Positions 45,986 to 55,040 of a stretch of 64,000 bases of DNA are shown here, piece by piece. The stretch comes from Cystobacter fuscus DSM 2262 (GTDB lineage: Bacteria; Myxococcota; Myxococcia; Myxococcales; Myxococcaceae). A model generated the notes under the pieces. The model was not told the origin of the DNA. It saw only the letters and a program-made list of their open reading frames with translations, and made no database searches. Location of the stretch: assembly GCF_000335475.2 (NCBI RefSeq), contig NZ_ANAH02000005.1, positions 310,001 through 374,000 of the forward strand. Direction: 5' to 3'. How positions within the stretch are numbered: the stretch's first letter is position 1; each line of letters opens with the position of its first letter. A program made the position numbers and the translations under genes.

Positions 45986-46819
45986 CTACTTCTTCTTGAT
46001 GGTGAGCTGCACCTCGGCGCTCTTGCCGCCGCCCTCGGCCTTGAGGGTGGCGGAGCCCGGCTTCACCGGCTGCACCGTGCCGGCCGCGTCCACGGTGAAG
46101 ATCTTCTCGTTGCTCGTGGTGTAGGTGAAGGAGACGCCCTGGATGGCGGCGCCATCGCCGCCCTTGGCGATCGCCACGACGGGCGTGCTCTCGCCCACCT
46201 TGAGCGTGGCCGGCACGGTCTCGAAGGCCACGGAGGCCACCTCGGGCAGCTTCACGGTGACCTCGGCGGTCTGCTTGAGCGCACCGGAGGTGATGGTCAC
46301 GTTCGTGGTGCCCACGGCCTTGGCCGTCAGCTTGTTGCCCTCCACCGCCACCACGTTGGCGTCGGCGCTCGCGAACTCCAGCTTCGCCCCCTGCACGGGC
46401 CGGCCCGCGTCATCCTTCACCTCGGCCGTGAGCGTCGTCTCCGAGCCCAGGCCCGTGAGGGTGAAAGGCGCGCCCGTCAGGACGATCTCCGAGGGGATGG
46501 AGATCTCCACGGGCGTCGTGGCGCTCACCTCGTCGGACTTCGTGGTGATGGTGACCGAGCCGCTCTTCACCGCCGTCACCTTGCCGGCGGGGTCCACCGT
46601 GGCGATCTGCCCATCGCTGGAGGAGAAGAGGAACTTCGCCTTCTCCTTGTCCACCGGCTCGCCCTTGCCGGTGAGGGCCTGGGGCTCCAGGGTGACGCTC
46701 TGGCCCGCCTCGGACAGCTCCACCTTCTCCGGCTTCACTTCGATGCGCTCCACCTTCTGGCAGGCGGAGGCGAGCAGGATGACGGACGTGGCCAGGAGCG
46801 GATTGAACAACCTCTTCAT
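45986..46819 (-). CDS. Surface lipoprotein with BIG2 domains
   Basis: Exported lipoprotein of 277 residues (leader ending ASAC) made of three bacterial Ig-like group 2 repeats: about 25-105 (DGQIATVDPAGKVTAVKSGSVTITT), 110-190 (DANVVAVEGNKLTAKAVGTTNVTI) and 195-275 (NEKIFTVDAAGTVQPVKPGSATL). Such domains are structural or adhesive. No enzyme domain is present. It ends in Lys-Lys-Lys, convergent with the cupredoxin gene. Confidence 0.85.
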   Translation of the reverse strand: MKRLFNPLLATSVILLASACQKVERIEVKPEKVELSEAGQSVTLEPQALTGKGEPVDKEKAKFLFSSSDGQIATVDPAGKVTAVKSGSVTITTKSDEVSATTPVEISIPSEIVLTGAPFTLTGLGSETTLTAEVKDDAGRPVQGAKLEFASADANVVAVEGNKLTAKAVGTTNVTITSGALKQTAEVTVKLPEVASVAFETVPATLKVGESTPVVAIAKGGDGAAIQGVSFTYTTSNEKIFTVDAAGTVQPVKPGSATLKAEGGGKSAEVQLTIKKK

Positions 46820-46899
46820 GATGAATGTGCCTCGCGCTCGTCTGGGAGGACGAGCATTGGATGGACGTTGGATGTGCGGGAACTTTGGGGTCCCAAGGA

Positions 46900-46919
46900 C
46901 CCGGGTGATAAAACCCGGG
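46900..46919. promoter_or_regulatory. Inverted repeat in a divergent promoter region
   Basis: CCCGGGT (46900-46906) and ACCCGGG (46913-46919) flank the A/T-rich centre GATAAA; just left lies the small palindrome TTGGGGTCCCAA. It sits between two divergent genes, so it may be an operator for either. Confidence 0.35.
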
Positions 46920-47061
46920 ATGCCTCAGCAATCCATGTTCCAGGGGCCGCTCGCCTGGAGAGGATCCGCCGGGTGTGGACAGAAGGGACGACGTGGACGA
47001 GCAGGTGTCCTTTTTCTCCACGGACACACCGGGAGTGCACTGAGGAGGGAGAGACCCGAAC

Positions 47062-48194
47062 ATGCGAAGCGGGACGGGGAGCGCCGCGACTGTCTACGTC
47101 GTCGGTTGCCATGACACCAAGGGCGCCGAACTGGGCTTCGTGCGCGGGCTGGTCTCGGCGGCCGGTCTGCGTACGGTCACCGTGGACGTGGGTACGCGGC
47201 CACCCGCCATTCCCGCCGATGTCTCGGCGCGGGAGGTGGCGGCGCACCACCCGGACGGGGCGGTCGCGGTACTTGGCATCGACGACCGGGGCCTGGCGGT
47301 ATCGCGCATGGCGGATGCGTTCCTCCACTTCGTGGAGGGTCGTACCGACATCTCCGGGATGATCGGGCTCGGCGGCTCCTGCGGCACGGCCATCATCGCG
47401 CCGGGCATGCGGGCCCTGCCGGTGGGAGTCCCCAAGGTGCTCGTGTCCACGGTCGCGTCCGGCAACGTGGCGCCCTATGTGGGCGAGACGGACATCTGCA
47501 TGATGTACTCGGTCACCGACGTCGCCGGCCTCCATCAGATCTCCCGCCGGGTCCTCGGCAACGCGGCGCACGCGGTCGCCGGCATGGTGGGACGCGACCT
47601 CCCACGGGAGGACAGCAAGCCGGCGCTGGGACTCACCATGTTCGGTGTGACGACCCCCTGCGTCACCCAGGTCGCGCGAGCGCTCGAAGCCGACTACGAC
47701 TGCCTGGTCTTCCATGCCACCGGCACGGGCGGGCGGGCGATGGAGAAGCTCGCCGCCTCGCACCTGCTGGTGGGAATCCTCGACGTGACGACCACCGAGG
47801 TTTGTGACCTGTTGATGGGTGGAATCTTCAGCGCTGGCGAGCAGCGGTTGGACGCCGTGGCGCGAGCCGGTATTCCCTACGTCGGGAGCTGCGGTGCGCT
47901 GGACATGGTGAACTTCGGCGCGCTGGACACGGTCCCGGAGCGATACCGCGGCCGGACGCTCCACGTGCACAATCCGCAAGTCACGTTGATGCGCACGACG
48001 CCGGCGGAGAACCGGGCGATGGGCGAGTGGATCGGACGCAAGCTGAACGCCTGCCATGCGCCCGTGCGCTTCTTCCTGCCCGAGGATGGTGGGCCGAGTT
48101 CGAGTGCCGGACGGATGACCTGCCGAAGCTGCGCGAGCAGGTCGGTCGGAACACCTTCGCGGCGGGACTCGAGGCCTTGGCCAGGCTCGTCTGA
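47062..48194 (+). CDS. Tm-1-like ATP-binding protein (UPF0261) with apparent frameshift
   Basis: Member of the UPF0261/Tm-1-like family (N-terminal domain [17 protein letters not shown], Gly-rich [38 protein letters not shown]-like [15 protein letters not shown], and [11 protein letters not shown]), whose plant homologue Tm-1 binds viral replicase and whose bacterial role is unknown. The conserved frame ends at about FFLP (codon ending 48081) and continues in the -1 frame as [17 protein letters not shown] to a TGA at 48192. Inserting one C in the CCC run at 48079-48081 restores a 377-residue protein. As read, translation would run to 48528 through nonsense sequence and into the next gene. Confidence 0.8.
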
Positions 48195-48409
48195 CATCGC
48201 CGGGCTTGAACAGTGGCCCCGTCGGACCCGGTCCGTCCGACCAGTTGCTGGCATGGGCAACGGGAATCGTCCCTCCCGAAGGGAGAAAGGGGGCCCGATA
48301 GTCCCAGGTGCCGAAGAGCAAGGGGGCTTCTGGCGGAATCGACGCCCTCTTTCGAAAGCGCCTCACCTGGGTCTGCGGCATAGTCCGGGCTTCGCAAAGG
48401 AGCTTTGCC

Positions 48410-49444
48410 ATGGCCCGAATGGCCCTAGACGAATTGCGCCAGCTCGCCGAGGCGGTGCTGCGCCACCACGGTTTCATCGAAGACCAGCTGCGGGCCATCG
48501 CCGCGACCCTGGTGGCCGGCCAGCGTGACGAATGCGCCGCCCATGGCCTTTATCGGCTGCTGGGCATCGTCGCCACCCTCAAGGCCGGCAAGGTGGTGCC
48601 AGACGCGGTGCCCGAGGTACACGACGTGGCGCCGGCCATCGTCAAGGTGGATGCGCGTGGCGGATTCTCGCAGTTGGCCTTCGCCGTCGGCCTGCCCTTG
48701 TTGGAAGAGAAGGCCCGGCGCAATGGCCTCGCCGCCCTGGCCATCAATCGCTGCGTGCACTTCTCGGCCCTGTGGATAGAGATCGAGGCGCTGACGGCGC
48801 GCGGCCTGGTGGCCCTGGCCTGCAATCCCACCCAGGCCTATGTCGCCCCGGCTGGCGGACGGCGGCCGCTGTTCGGTACCAATCCCCTCGCCTTCGGCTG
48901 GCCCCGAGCCGGTCGGGAGCCTTTCGTCTTCGACTTCGCCACCAGCGCCGTGGCCCGGGGGGAGATCGAACTGCACCGCCGGGCCGGCAAGCCACTGCCA
49001 GACGGCTGGGGCGTGGATGCCCAGGGCGAGCCCAGCCAGGACGCGCGCACCGTGCTGGAGGAGGGAGCCCTGCTGACCTTCGGCGGCCACAAGGGCTCGG
49101 CCCTGTCGGCCATGATCGAGCTGCTCGCCGGTCCGCTCATCGGTGACCTCACCAGTCCGGAATCCTCGGCGCACGACGGCGGCAGCGGCGCCTTGCCCTA
49201 TCACGGGGAGCTGATCCTGGCCCTGGATCCCCAGCGCTTCCTGGGCCCCGCGGTGGCCGAGTACCAACAGCGCGCCGAAGCCCTGTTCGCCGGCATCCAG
49301 GCCCAGGGGGCGCGCCTGCCCTCGCAGCGGCGCTTCGAAGCACGGGCACGTAGCGATGCCCAGGGCGTCGAGGTGCCGGATGCGCTGCTGGCGGATGTCA
49401 GGGCATTGCTGAACCAACCCACGAGCTCATCGACACGCGGGTGA
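48410..49444 (+). CDS. Ldh_2-family imino-acid reductase (DpkA-like)
   Basis: NADPH-dependent oxidoreductase of the malate/L-lactate dehydrogenase (Ldh_2) family, 344 residues, most like delta1-piperideine-2-carboxylate/delta1-pyrroline-2-carboxylate reductase. It would reduce cyclic ketimines to L-pipecolate or L-proline in D-lysine or D-proline breakdown. Motifs: [28 protein letters not shown] (catalytic His), [29 protein letters not shown] and [18 protein letters not shown]. The ATG at 48410 has AAAGGAG eight bases upstream, fixing the start. Codon choice and close match to proteobacterial DpkA motifs suggest transfer, but this is only an impression. Confidence 0.82.
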   Translation: MARMALDELRQLAEAVLRHHGFIEDQLRAIAATLVAGQRDECAAHGLYRLLGIVATLKAGKVVPDAVPEVHDVAPAIVKVDARGGFSQLAFAVGLPLLEEKARRNGLAALAINRCVHFSALWIEIEALTARGLVALACNPTQAYVAPAGGRRPLFGTNPLAFGWPRAGREPFVFDFATSAVARGEIELHRRAGKPLPDGWGVDAQGEPSQDARTVLEEGALLTFGGHKGSALSAMIELLAGPLIGDLTSPESSAHDGGSGALPYHGELILALDPQRFLGPAVAEYQQRAEALFAGIQAQGARLPSQRRFEARARSDAQGVEVPDALLADVRALLNQPTSSSTRG

Positions 49445-49563
49445 TGGGCGCGGCGTCCGCCAACGAGGAAGCCCGTGTGCGCGAGGCCACCTGGACGCTC
49501 CGCCTGGGAGCGAGCATCGAGGGCGATACGGCGCCGATCCACCAGGTGACCCCGCGTCCGTAG
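49444..49563 (+). other. Small open frame, possible gene remnant
   Basis: A 39-codon frame whose ATG overlaps the stop of the reductase gene (TGATG) and encodes [21 protein letters not shown] and onward. No family recognised. It could be a C-terminal remnant or chance. Confidence 0.2.
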
Positions 49564-49604
49564 CGCCCGGCGCGCCCAGGTGGGTATCATCGCGGGCGAG
49601 TGGA

Positions 49605-51236
49605 ATGGACAACGCCGCCCCAAGTACCCGCGCCCCTCGGAATCCGGTCCCCCCGTGGAGTCGTCCGGTGAAGGCGTGGCCGCTGCTGCTGCTCCTGCTC
49701 GGCCTCCCGGCCGGAGCCTCCCCCCGGGTGCCCCTGTGCGAGCGGCCCGTGGTCCCGGCCCGGGCCAGCACGAGGCCCTTCTCCGAGGAGCTGGAGCGGG
49801 CGCTCGACGCGTTCGTCCGCGCGGAGCTGCAGCGGGAGCCGCACGCGGGGCTCGCCGTGGGGGTGCTGCGGGGCGACCAGCGTTGGGTGGGCGCCTATGG
49901 CCAGAGAGACGTGGCCCAGGGCCTGCCGGCGACACCGAGGACCACGTGGCGCATGGCGTCACTCACCAAGTCCTTCACGGCCGTGGCGGTGATGCAGCTC
50001 GTGGAGCGGGGCCTGCTCGACCTGGATGCGGACATCCGCACGTGGGTGCCCTCCTGGCCCGAGCGACGCTGGCCGGTGACGCCCCGGCAACTGCTCGGAC
50101 ACCTGGGCGGGGTGACGAACTACGGTCGCCTCGGCCCGAGCCAGGACACCGGGCCGCTCGACACGGCGGGGGCGGTGGCGCTGGTGGCGGGCTATGAGCT
50201 GGAGGCCGAACCGGGCACCCGCTTCCTCTACAGCACCTGGGCCTACAACCTGCTGGGCGCCGCCATCGAGGCCGCCTCGGGCCAGTCCTATGGTGAGTAC
50301 CTCCAGGCGCACGTCTTCGGCCCCGCGGGCATGGTGCACGCGGCGCTGGATGATCGCCGCACGCGCGACGAGCACCACGCGGCGGGCTACCGGCTCCGGG
50401 ACGGGCGGCTCGTGCCCTCCAAGAAGGTCGACGTGTCGGGCCGGTTCGCGGGAGGCGGCACGCGCGCGTCCATCGAGGATCTGCTCGGCTTCGGGAAGTC
50501 GCTGCTCGACTACCGCCTGGTGTCGAGAGAGAGCACCGGGGAGATGCAGCGCTCGATGAGCACGCGGGACGGGCGGCTCACCGACTACGGCATGGGCTTC
50601 GCGACCTGGCCGCTCCGGGGCCACTACGTGGTGGCCCACTCGGGAGCACAGCCGGAGACCTCGACGCTGCTGCTGCTCTTGCCCGGGGAGGACGTGGCCC
50701 TGGCGCTCACGAGCAACGTGGAGGGCCAGGCCGCGCCGCTCAAGCGCATCGCGTACGGGCTCATCGCGCGGCTGCTCGAGGGAGAGGAGCACCGGCTGAA
50801 CGCCCGCCTGCGCGACTCCGTGGACGCGCTGGTGAACGAGGGGCTGGGCCGGGTCTTCGGTTACGGGCTCGCGTACCACCACTGGGCGGCGCACGGGCCC
50901 GGGACGCTCCCCGAGGCGGCCGGACTCCCGGAGGCCTTCGCACGGGTGACGCGGCTGCTGGATCGGGCCACCATCGCCCGGGAGCCCGCCGCGGCACGCG
51001 CGCGCATCCTCGCCGCCCACGAGCCCCGCGGGGACGAGCTCTTCATCCAGGTGGGGGCCCACATGGCGCGCACCCTGGAAGAGGCGCTCGGGGCCGAGCA
51101 GCTGCGCGGCTACTCCTCGCGCGGCCCGCTCGCCTTCTTCAACGACTACCTGGCCGTGTGCGAGTCCCGGGGCTGCCCCGAGACCCTGCGCTTCGACGAG
51201 TCGTTGCGCGCGGAGCTGCGCCGCCTCACGCCCTGA
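49605..51236 (+). CDS. Serine hydrolase, beta-lactamase/penicillin-binding-protein fold
   Basis: Exported serine hydrolase of the class C beta-lactamase / D-aminopeptidase fold, 543 residues. A hydrophobic signal (about 24-38, WPLLLLLLGLPAGASP), then the nucleophile SLTK (Ser119/Lys122), a Tyr-Asn motif in YSTWAYN and a late His-Ser-Gly in VVAHSGAQPE replacing Lys-Thr-Gly. The C-terminal 130 residues are an extra helical domain (AHEPRGDELFIQ, LRGYSSRGPLAFFNDYLA). Function may be esterase or peptidase. A GTG at 49668 with GGAG upstream is an alternative start that would shorten the n-region. Confidence 0.82.
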   Translation: MDNAAPSTRAPRNPVPPWSRPVKAWPLLLLLLGLPAGASPRVPLCERPVVPARASTRPFSEELERALDAFVRAELQREPHAGLAVGVLRGDQRWVGAYGQRDVAQGLPATPRTTWRMASLTKSFTAVAVMQLVERGLLDLDADIRTWVPSWPERRWPVTPRQLLGHLGGVTNYGRLGPSQDTGPLDTAGAVALVAGYELEAEPGTRFLYSTWAYNLLGAAIEAASGQSYGEYLQAHVFGPAGMVHAALDDRRTRDEHHAAGYRLRDGRLVPSKKVDVSGRFAGGGTRASIEDLLGFGKSLLDYRLVSRESTGEMQRSMSTRDGRLTDYGMGFATWPLRGHYVVAHSGAQPETSTLLLLLPGEDVALALTSNVEGQAAPLKRIAYGLIARLLEGEEHRLNARLRDSVDALVNEGLGRVFGYGLAYHHWAAHGPGTLPEAAGLPEAFARVTRLLDRATIAREPAAARARILAAHEPRGDELFIQVGAHMARTLEEALGAEQLRGYSSRGPLAFFNDYLAVCESRGCPETLRFDESLRAELRRLTP

Positions 51237-51254
51237 GGAGCACGGCGCCGAGGC

Positions 51255-51746
51255 TCAATGCGCCAGGGCGCCCCTGGCGAGCGTGTCGAACGCGGAGATG
51301 ACTTCCACGGGGGCCTGCACCAGTTCGATCAGCACGCCCTCGCCGCCGAGGGGGAACTGCTCGTTGCCCTTGGGGTGAATGAAGGTCACGTCGAAGCCGG
51401 CCGCGCCCTTGCGGATGCCCCCGGGGGCGAAGCGCACGCCCTGCCCTTCCAGCCAGGTCACGGCCGCGCGCAGATCATCCACCCACAGGCCCAGGTGGTT
51501 GAGGGCGGGGTCGTGCACGCGCGGCTTGCCATTGGGATCCACCGGCTGCATCAGGTCCACCTCGACCCGGAAGGGGCCGGTGCCCGCGATGACGATGTCC
51601 TCGTCCACGTTCTCGCGCTCACTGCGGTAGGTGCCATGGGGTGTGAGCCCCAACAGGTCCACCCAGAGCTTGCGCAGGGGCGCCTTGTCGGCCCCACCGA
51701 TGGCCACCTGCTGGAGGCCCAGGATACGAAACGGTCGTGTGCTCAT
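51255..51746 (-). CDS. VOC/glyoxalase-fold protein
   Basis: Vicinal-oxygen-chelate fold protein of 163 residues with two paired beta-alpha-beta-beta-beta modules ([52 protein letters not shown]) and a metal-site Glu near the end ([10 protein letters not shown]). Similar to methylmalonyl-CoA epimerase or lactoylglutathione-lyase relatives, though the first-strand metal His is Gln here (LQQVAIG), which argues against assigning either activity. Confidence 0.75.
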   Translation of the reverse strand: MSTRPFRILGLQQVAIGGADKAPLRKLWVDLLGLTPHGTYRSERENVDEDIVIAGTGPFRVEVDLMQPVDPNGKPRVHDPALNHLGLWVDDLRAAVTWLEGQGVRFAPGGIRKGAAGFDVTFIHPKGNEQFPLGGEGVLIELVQAPVEVISAFDTLARGALAH

Positions 51747-51803
51747 GACGAAGCACCGTCGCAGAGCGGGCCCCGTCCAGGCAAGGACCCGCGCTCCGCC
51801 CTG

Positions 51804-52439
51804 TCAGAAGCCCGGCGGTACCTGGCCGTGCAGACAGGTGATGGTGTTGGGTTCTCGAGGACCCGACATGCGCGCGGTGCGTGCACCCGCTTCCTCCCCC
51901 GGGCGCAGCCCCTCCTTCACCGGCCACGAGGGCTCCTCTCCGGGAGCCAGGGAGTGCAGGCCGCTCTGCCAGGGCCCGATGACATAGGTGTGTCCCGCGG
52001 CGCGGCAGTCGAAGAAGCGTGTCCACGCCCTGGCGAAGGCATGGCCCCGGGCCGTCCCGAACGTCTCGCAGGTCCGGAACCACCAGAGCGCCTCGCCCCC
52101 CGGGACGAGCCGCTCGCGCAGTGCCTCCAGCCGCGCCCGCCACGGATGACGCGGCGCGAGCGCCTGGACATCCAGCGACTCGCGCTTGACGAGGGCGCGT
52201 CCCCACGTGCCATGGCCCCAGTACTGGATCTCCGCGATGCGCCGCTCCACCGAACGGGCGAGCAACCAGTCCAGGGCCTCGGGCCAGCTCGCGACGCCGC
52301 GCCAGTCATCGAGCCGGCCCAGGGCGCGGTACAGCACGCTGCCCACGCGCCACGAGGCGGTGAGCCCGGGCAGACCCCACCGCCCCGCGCAGGTGCGGTC
52401 GTACACCATCAGCCTCAAGCCCTCGTTCCGTGCTGTCAT
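51804..52439 (-). CDS. Hypothetical protein with caspase-like His/Cys pair
   Basis: Not recognised by name. 211 residues, cytosolic. The core is EIQYWGHGTWG, with His at the end of a strand, and about 45 residues later ALWWFRTCETFGTARGHAFARAW, with Cys after another hydrophobic strand. This is the layout of clan CD (caspase/DUF4347/CHAT) folds: His-Gly at one strand end and Cys at the next. The C-terminal HTYVIGPWQSGLHSLAPG is also fold-compatible. A GGGAGG site precedes the ATG at 52439; the larger upstream frame is shadow. Proteolytic activity is a guess. Confidence 0.5.
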   Translation of the reverse strand: MTARNEGLRLMVYDRTCAGRWGLPGLTASWRVGSVLYRALGRLDDWRGVASWPEALDWLLARSVERRIAEIQYWGHGTWGRALVKRESLDVQALAPRHPWRARLEALRERLVPGGEALWWFRTCETFGTARGHAFARAWTRFFDCRAAGHTYVIGPWQSGLHSLAPGEEPSWPVKEGLRPGEEAGARTARMSGPREPNTITCLHGQVPPGF

Positions 52440-52534
52440 GGGTGGACCTCCCGGGGCGTCGCGGACGATGAATATCCTTTCACCCGGAGGCGTCCGGCGC
52501 ATCCTCGGGAACGATTTTCCTCGGAGTCCATTCC

Positions 52535-52879
52535 ATGCGCGCCCTCCTGCTGACCCTGACTGTCTCCACCTGTCTCCTGCTCCCGGTCCGGGGTGAAGCG
52601 GCCACGCTGCGCTGCGGCAACCAACTGGCCTCGGACGGAGCCTCCAAGTCGGATGTCCTGATGCGCTGCGGAGAGCCGATGGCGAAGGAGAGCCGCACGG
52701 AGACCGTGGGTGAGAAGACGCGCACCCGCGACGAGCAGGGCGGCAGCACCCAGGAGCACACCGTGCAGAAGACGATCGAGGAGTGGACGTACAACTTCGG
52801 CCCCTCGCGCCTGATGCAGGTGGCGGTGTTCGAGAATGGCCGGCTCGTCGACGTGCGCAGCGGCGGCTACGGCCGCTAG
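52535..52879 (+). CDS. DUF2845 domain exported protein
   Basis: Small exported protein of 114 residues: signal peptide about 1-23 (ending GEA-A), then the DUF2845 domain with LRCGNQLASDGASKSDVLMRCGEP (two Cys, likely disulfide) and a C-terminal strand pair (EEWTYNFGPSRLMQVAVFENGRLVDV). Function unknown; the family resembles small outer-envelope assembly proteins of the BamE type. It is divergent from the caspase-like gene. Confidence 0.8.
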   Translation: MRALLLTLTVSTCLLLPVRGEAATLRCGNQLASDGASKSDVLMRCGEPMAKESRTETVGEKTRTRDEQGGSTQEHTVQKTIEEWTYNFGPSRLMQVAVFENGRLVDVRSGGYGR

Positions 52880-52886
52880 GACGGGA

Positions 52887-52967
52887 CAGGTGTCCGCGGC
52901 CTCGCGGCTGCCGCACCTGTCGCGGCCGGCCGTCACCGCGCAGGTGCGCCAGCTCGAGCGCGAGCCG
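52887..52967 (+). pseudogene. Relic of a LysR-type helix-turn-helix
   Basis: In the frame beginning near 52836 the bases just after the DUF2845 stop encode QVSAASRLPHLSRPAVTAQVRQLERE. This aligns with the recognition helices of LysR regulators (A-A-x-R-L-x-x-S-x-P-A-V-x-x-Q-I-R-Q-L-E). Nothing before or after continues the domain, so it appears to be a short decayed fragment. Confidence 0.45.
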
Positions 52968-53101
52968 GAGCATGGATGCCCCAGCCCAGGCGGGCGGGCA
53001 ACCCCTCGTCCACCCGGTGGAGGTGCATTCCCTGGAACACCCGGATCCTGATCGAGGGCCCCTTCCCAGGAGCCCCTTCCCAACCCACGTTGTGGGGCAC
53101 C

Positions 53102-53422
53102 ATGGACCTCTCCGCCATCTCGAACCTGTCGCCCAGTCAGCGCCGCATGCTCACGCTCGCGGGCCTGATTGCCATTCCCACCTATGTCCTCCCCGTGAGC
53201 TTCTGGGGATTGCGCGCAATGCGCCCGATCCTCCTCCGGAACGCCGTGTCGGGAGCCATGACCCTGGGGCTGGTGTCCCTCGTGGTCTGTGGCGTACGCC
53301 AGCTCACCCGGGGGAACACCGTGGCGAAGAGCCCTCCGTCGAACGGCCAGCGCTGGCAGCTGCCCATCCATGATCCCATCCTCCCCGAGGAGATGATGGG
53401 CTCGCAGGCCTCGGGGCACTGA
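53102..53422 (+). CDS. Small hypothetical membrane protein
   Basis: Unrecognised, 106 residues. Two hydrophobic segments (MLTLAGLIAIPTYVLPVSFWGL, about 16-37, and SGAMTLGLVSLVVCGV, about 50-66) flank a short basic loop, followed by a polar tail. Start at MDLSAISNLSPSQRR; the longer upstream frame is Pro/Arg-rich and unlike coding sequence. No strong ribosome site, so its status is uncertain. Confidence 0.5.
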   Translation: MDLSAISNLSPSQRRMLTLAGLIAIPTYVLPVSFWGLRAMRPILLRNAVSGAMTLGLVSLVVCGVRQLTRGNTVAKSPPSNGQRWQLPIHDPILPEEMMGSQASGH

Positions 53423-53480
53423 GTCACTCGATTCAGCGTCCGCCCGCCTGGGGTTCTCCGTCGCGGGGAACTCCAGATGC

Positions 53481-53501
53481 TTCATTCGTGAATGAATTCA
53501 T
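53481..53501. promoter_or_regulatory. Overlapping palindromes upstream of the serine dehydratase gene
   Basis: TTCATTC-GT-GAATGAA (53481-53496) overlaps ATGAATTCAT (53492-53501), both perfect. They lie about 120 bases before the TTG start of sdaA, a typical operator position. Confidence 0.45.
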
Positions 53502-53618
53502 GGCGAGCTGACGCGCTCCGTCAGACACGGTGCGTCGTCATGCGTCGAACACCCCCGGGCAGCATTGCCCCATCCGCTTGGGTTATAGGAACGCCAGCCG
53601 TTGGGCGGGAGGCGTTCC

Positions 53619-54995
53619 TTGTCACTCAGTGTGTTCGACATGTTCAGCATTGGTATTGGCCCCTCGAGTTCCCACACCGTGGGGCCGATGCGTGCGGCAC
53701 GTCAGTTCGTGGAGACCGTCGCGCGGGAGGCTGGAGGCCTGGACGGAGTCGACTCCGTGAAGGTGGAGCTCTTCGGCTCGTTGGGACACACCGGCAAGGG
53801 TCACGGCAGTGACGTCGCGGTCATCCTCGGGCTGGAGGGCGAGCGCCCCGAGGAGGTCGACTGCGACGCCGTCCCCGCTCGCATCTCCGGCGTGGTGGAG
53901 AGCGCGCGGTTGAAGCTGCTCGGCCAGCAGCCGGTGAAGTTCAAGCCCTCCGAGGACATCGTCTTCCACAAGCGGCAGTCGCTGCCGCGCCACCCCAATG
54001 GCATGCGCTTCACCGCGGGGCTCGCCCGGCGCGGCGAGTCCATCACCCGCTCCTATTATTCGGTGGGCGGAGGCTTCGTCGTGAATGACGACGGCACCGC
54101 GGCCCCCTCGGCGGGCGTGCGCGAGGCGAGCCTGCCCTACCCCTTCAAGACGGGCGCGGAGCTGCTCGCGCTCTGCCAGCAGCACGGGCTGAGCATCAGC
54201 ACGTTGATGATGGAGAACGAGAAGGCGCTGCGCTCCGAGGCCCAGGTGCGCGCGGGCCTGTTGCGCATCTGGGAGGTCATGCAGGCGTGCGTCAAGCGCG
54301 GCTGCGAGCGCGAGGGTCTGCTGCCGGGCGGGCTCAAGGTGAAGCGCCGCGCGGCGGCCATCCACCGCAAGCTCAAGGGGGACATGCGCGGCGCGGATCC
54401 GCTCATGGCCATGGACTGGGTGAACCTCTACGCGCTCGCGGTGAACGAGGAGAACGCGGCGGGAGGGCGCGTGGTGACGGCGCCCACCAATGGCGCGGCG
54501 GGCATCGTGCCGGCGGTGCTCCACTACTACCGGCGCTTCGTGCCGAACGCGGACGACGAGGGGGCCGTCCGCTTCCTGCTCGCCGCGGGAGCCATCGGCA
54601 TGCTCTACAAGCTCAACGCCTCCATCTCCGGCGCCGAGGTGGGCTGCCAGGGCGAGGTCGGCGTGGCGTGCTCCATGGCGGCCGCGGCGCTCGCCGAGGT
54701 GATGGGCGGCACGCCCGAGCAGGTGGAGAACGCGGCGGAGATCGGCATGGAGCACAACCTGGGCCTCACGTGTGATCCCATCGGCGGGCTCGTCCAGGTG
54801 CCCTGCATCGAGCGCAACGCCATGGGCTCCATCAAGGCCATCAACGCCGCGCGGCTGGCGCTCCAGGGAGATGGCAAGCACAAGGTCTCCCTCGACAAGG
54901 TCATCTCGACGATGCGCCAGACGGGCGCGGACATGATGACCAAGTACAAGGAGACCGCTCGCGGCGGCCTCGCCGTGAACATCATCGAGTGCTGA
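53619..54995 (+). CDS. sdaA: L-serine ammonia-lyase (serine dehydratase)
   Basis: Single-chain iron-sulfur L-serine deaminase, 458 residues, making pyruvate and ammonia from L-serine. The beta domain opens [21 protein letters not shown] and continues through [20 protein letters not shown]; the alpha domain has [42 protein letters not shown] and [21 protein letters not shown], whose Cys residues ligate the 4Fe-4S cluster. The start is TTG at 53619, because GGGAGG sits six bases upstream and the resulting N terminus (MSLSVFDMF) matches homologues. Palindromes upstream suggest specific regulation. Confidence 0.92.
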   Translation: MSLSVFDMFSIGIGPSSSHTVGPMRAARQFVETVAREAGGLDGVDSVKVELFGSLGHTGKGHGSDVAVILGLEGERPEEVDCDAVPARISGVVESARLKLLGQQPVKFKPSEDIVFHKRQSLPRHPNGMRFTAGLARRGESITRSYYSVGGGFVVNDDGTAAPSAGVREASLPYPFKTGAELLALCQQHGLSISTLMMENEKALRSEAQVRAGLLRIWEVMQACVKRGCEREGLLPGGLKVKRRAAAIHRKLKGDMRGADPLMAMDWVNLYALAVNEENAAGGRVVTAPTNGAAGIVPAVLHYYRRFVPNADDEGAVRFLLAAGAIGMLYKLNASISGAEVGCQGEVGVACSMAAAALAEVMGGTPEQVENAAEIGMEHNLGLTCDPIGGLVQVPCIERNAMGSIKAINAARLALQGDGKHKVSLDKVISTMRQTGADMMTKYKETARGGLAVNIIEC

Positions 54996-55040
54996 CGGCG
55001 GCGGACCCGGCGGAGGGCCCGGACATTGGCTCTCCGCGTG

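Noticed and set aside
48194-48528. C-terminal extension of the Tm-1-like frame
   Set aside because: Arg/Pro-rich nonsense that overlaps the next gene's start by over 100 bases; better explained by a one-base frameshift at about 48080.
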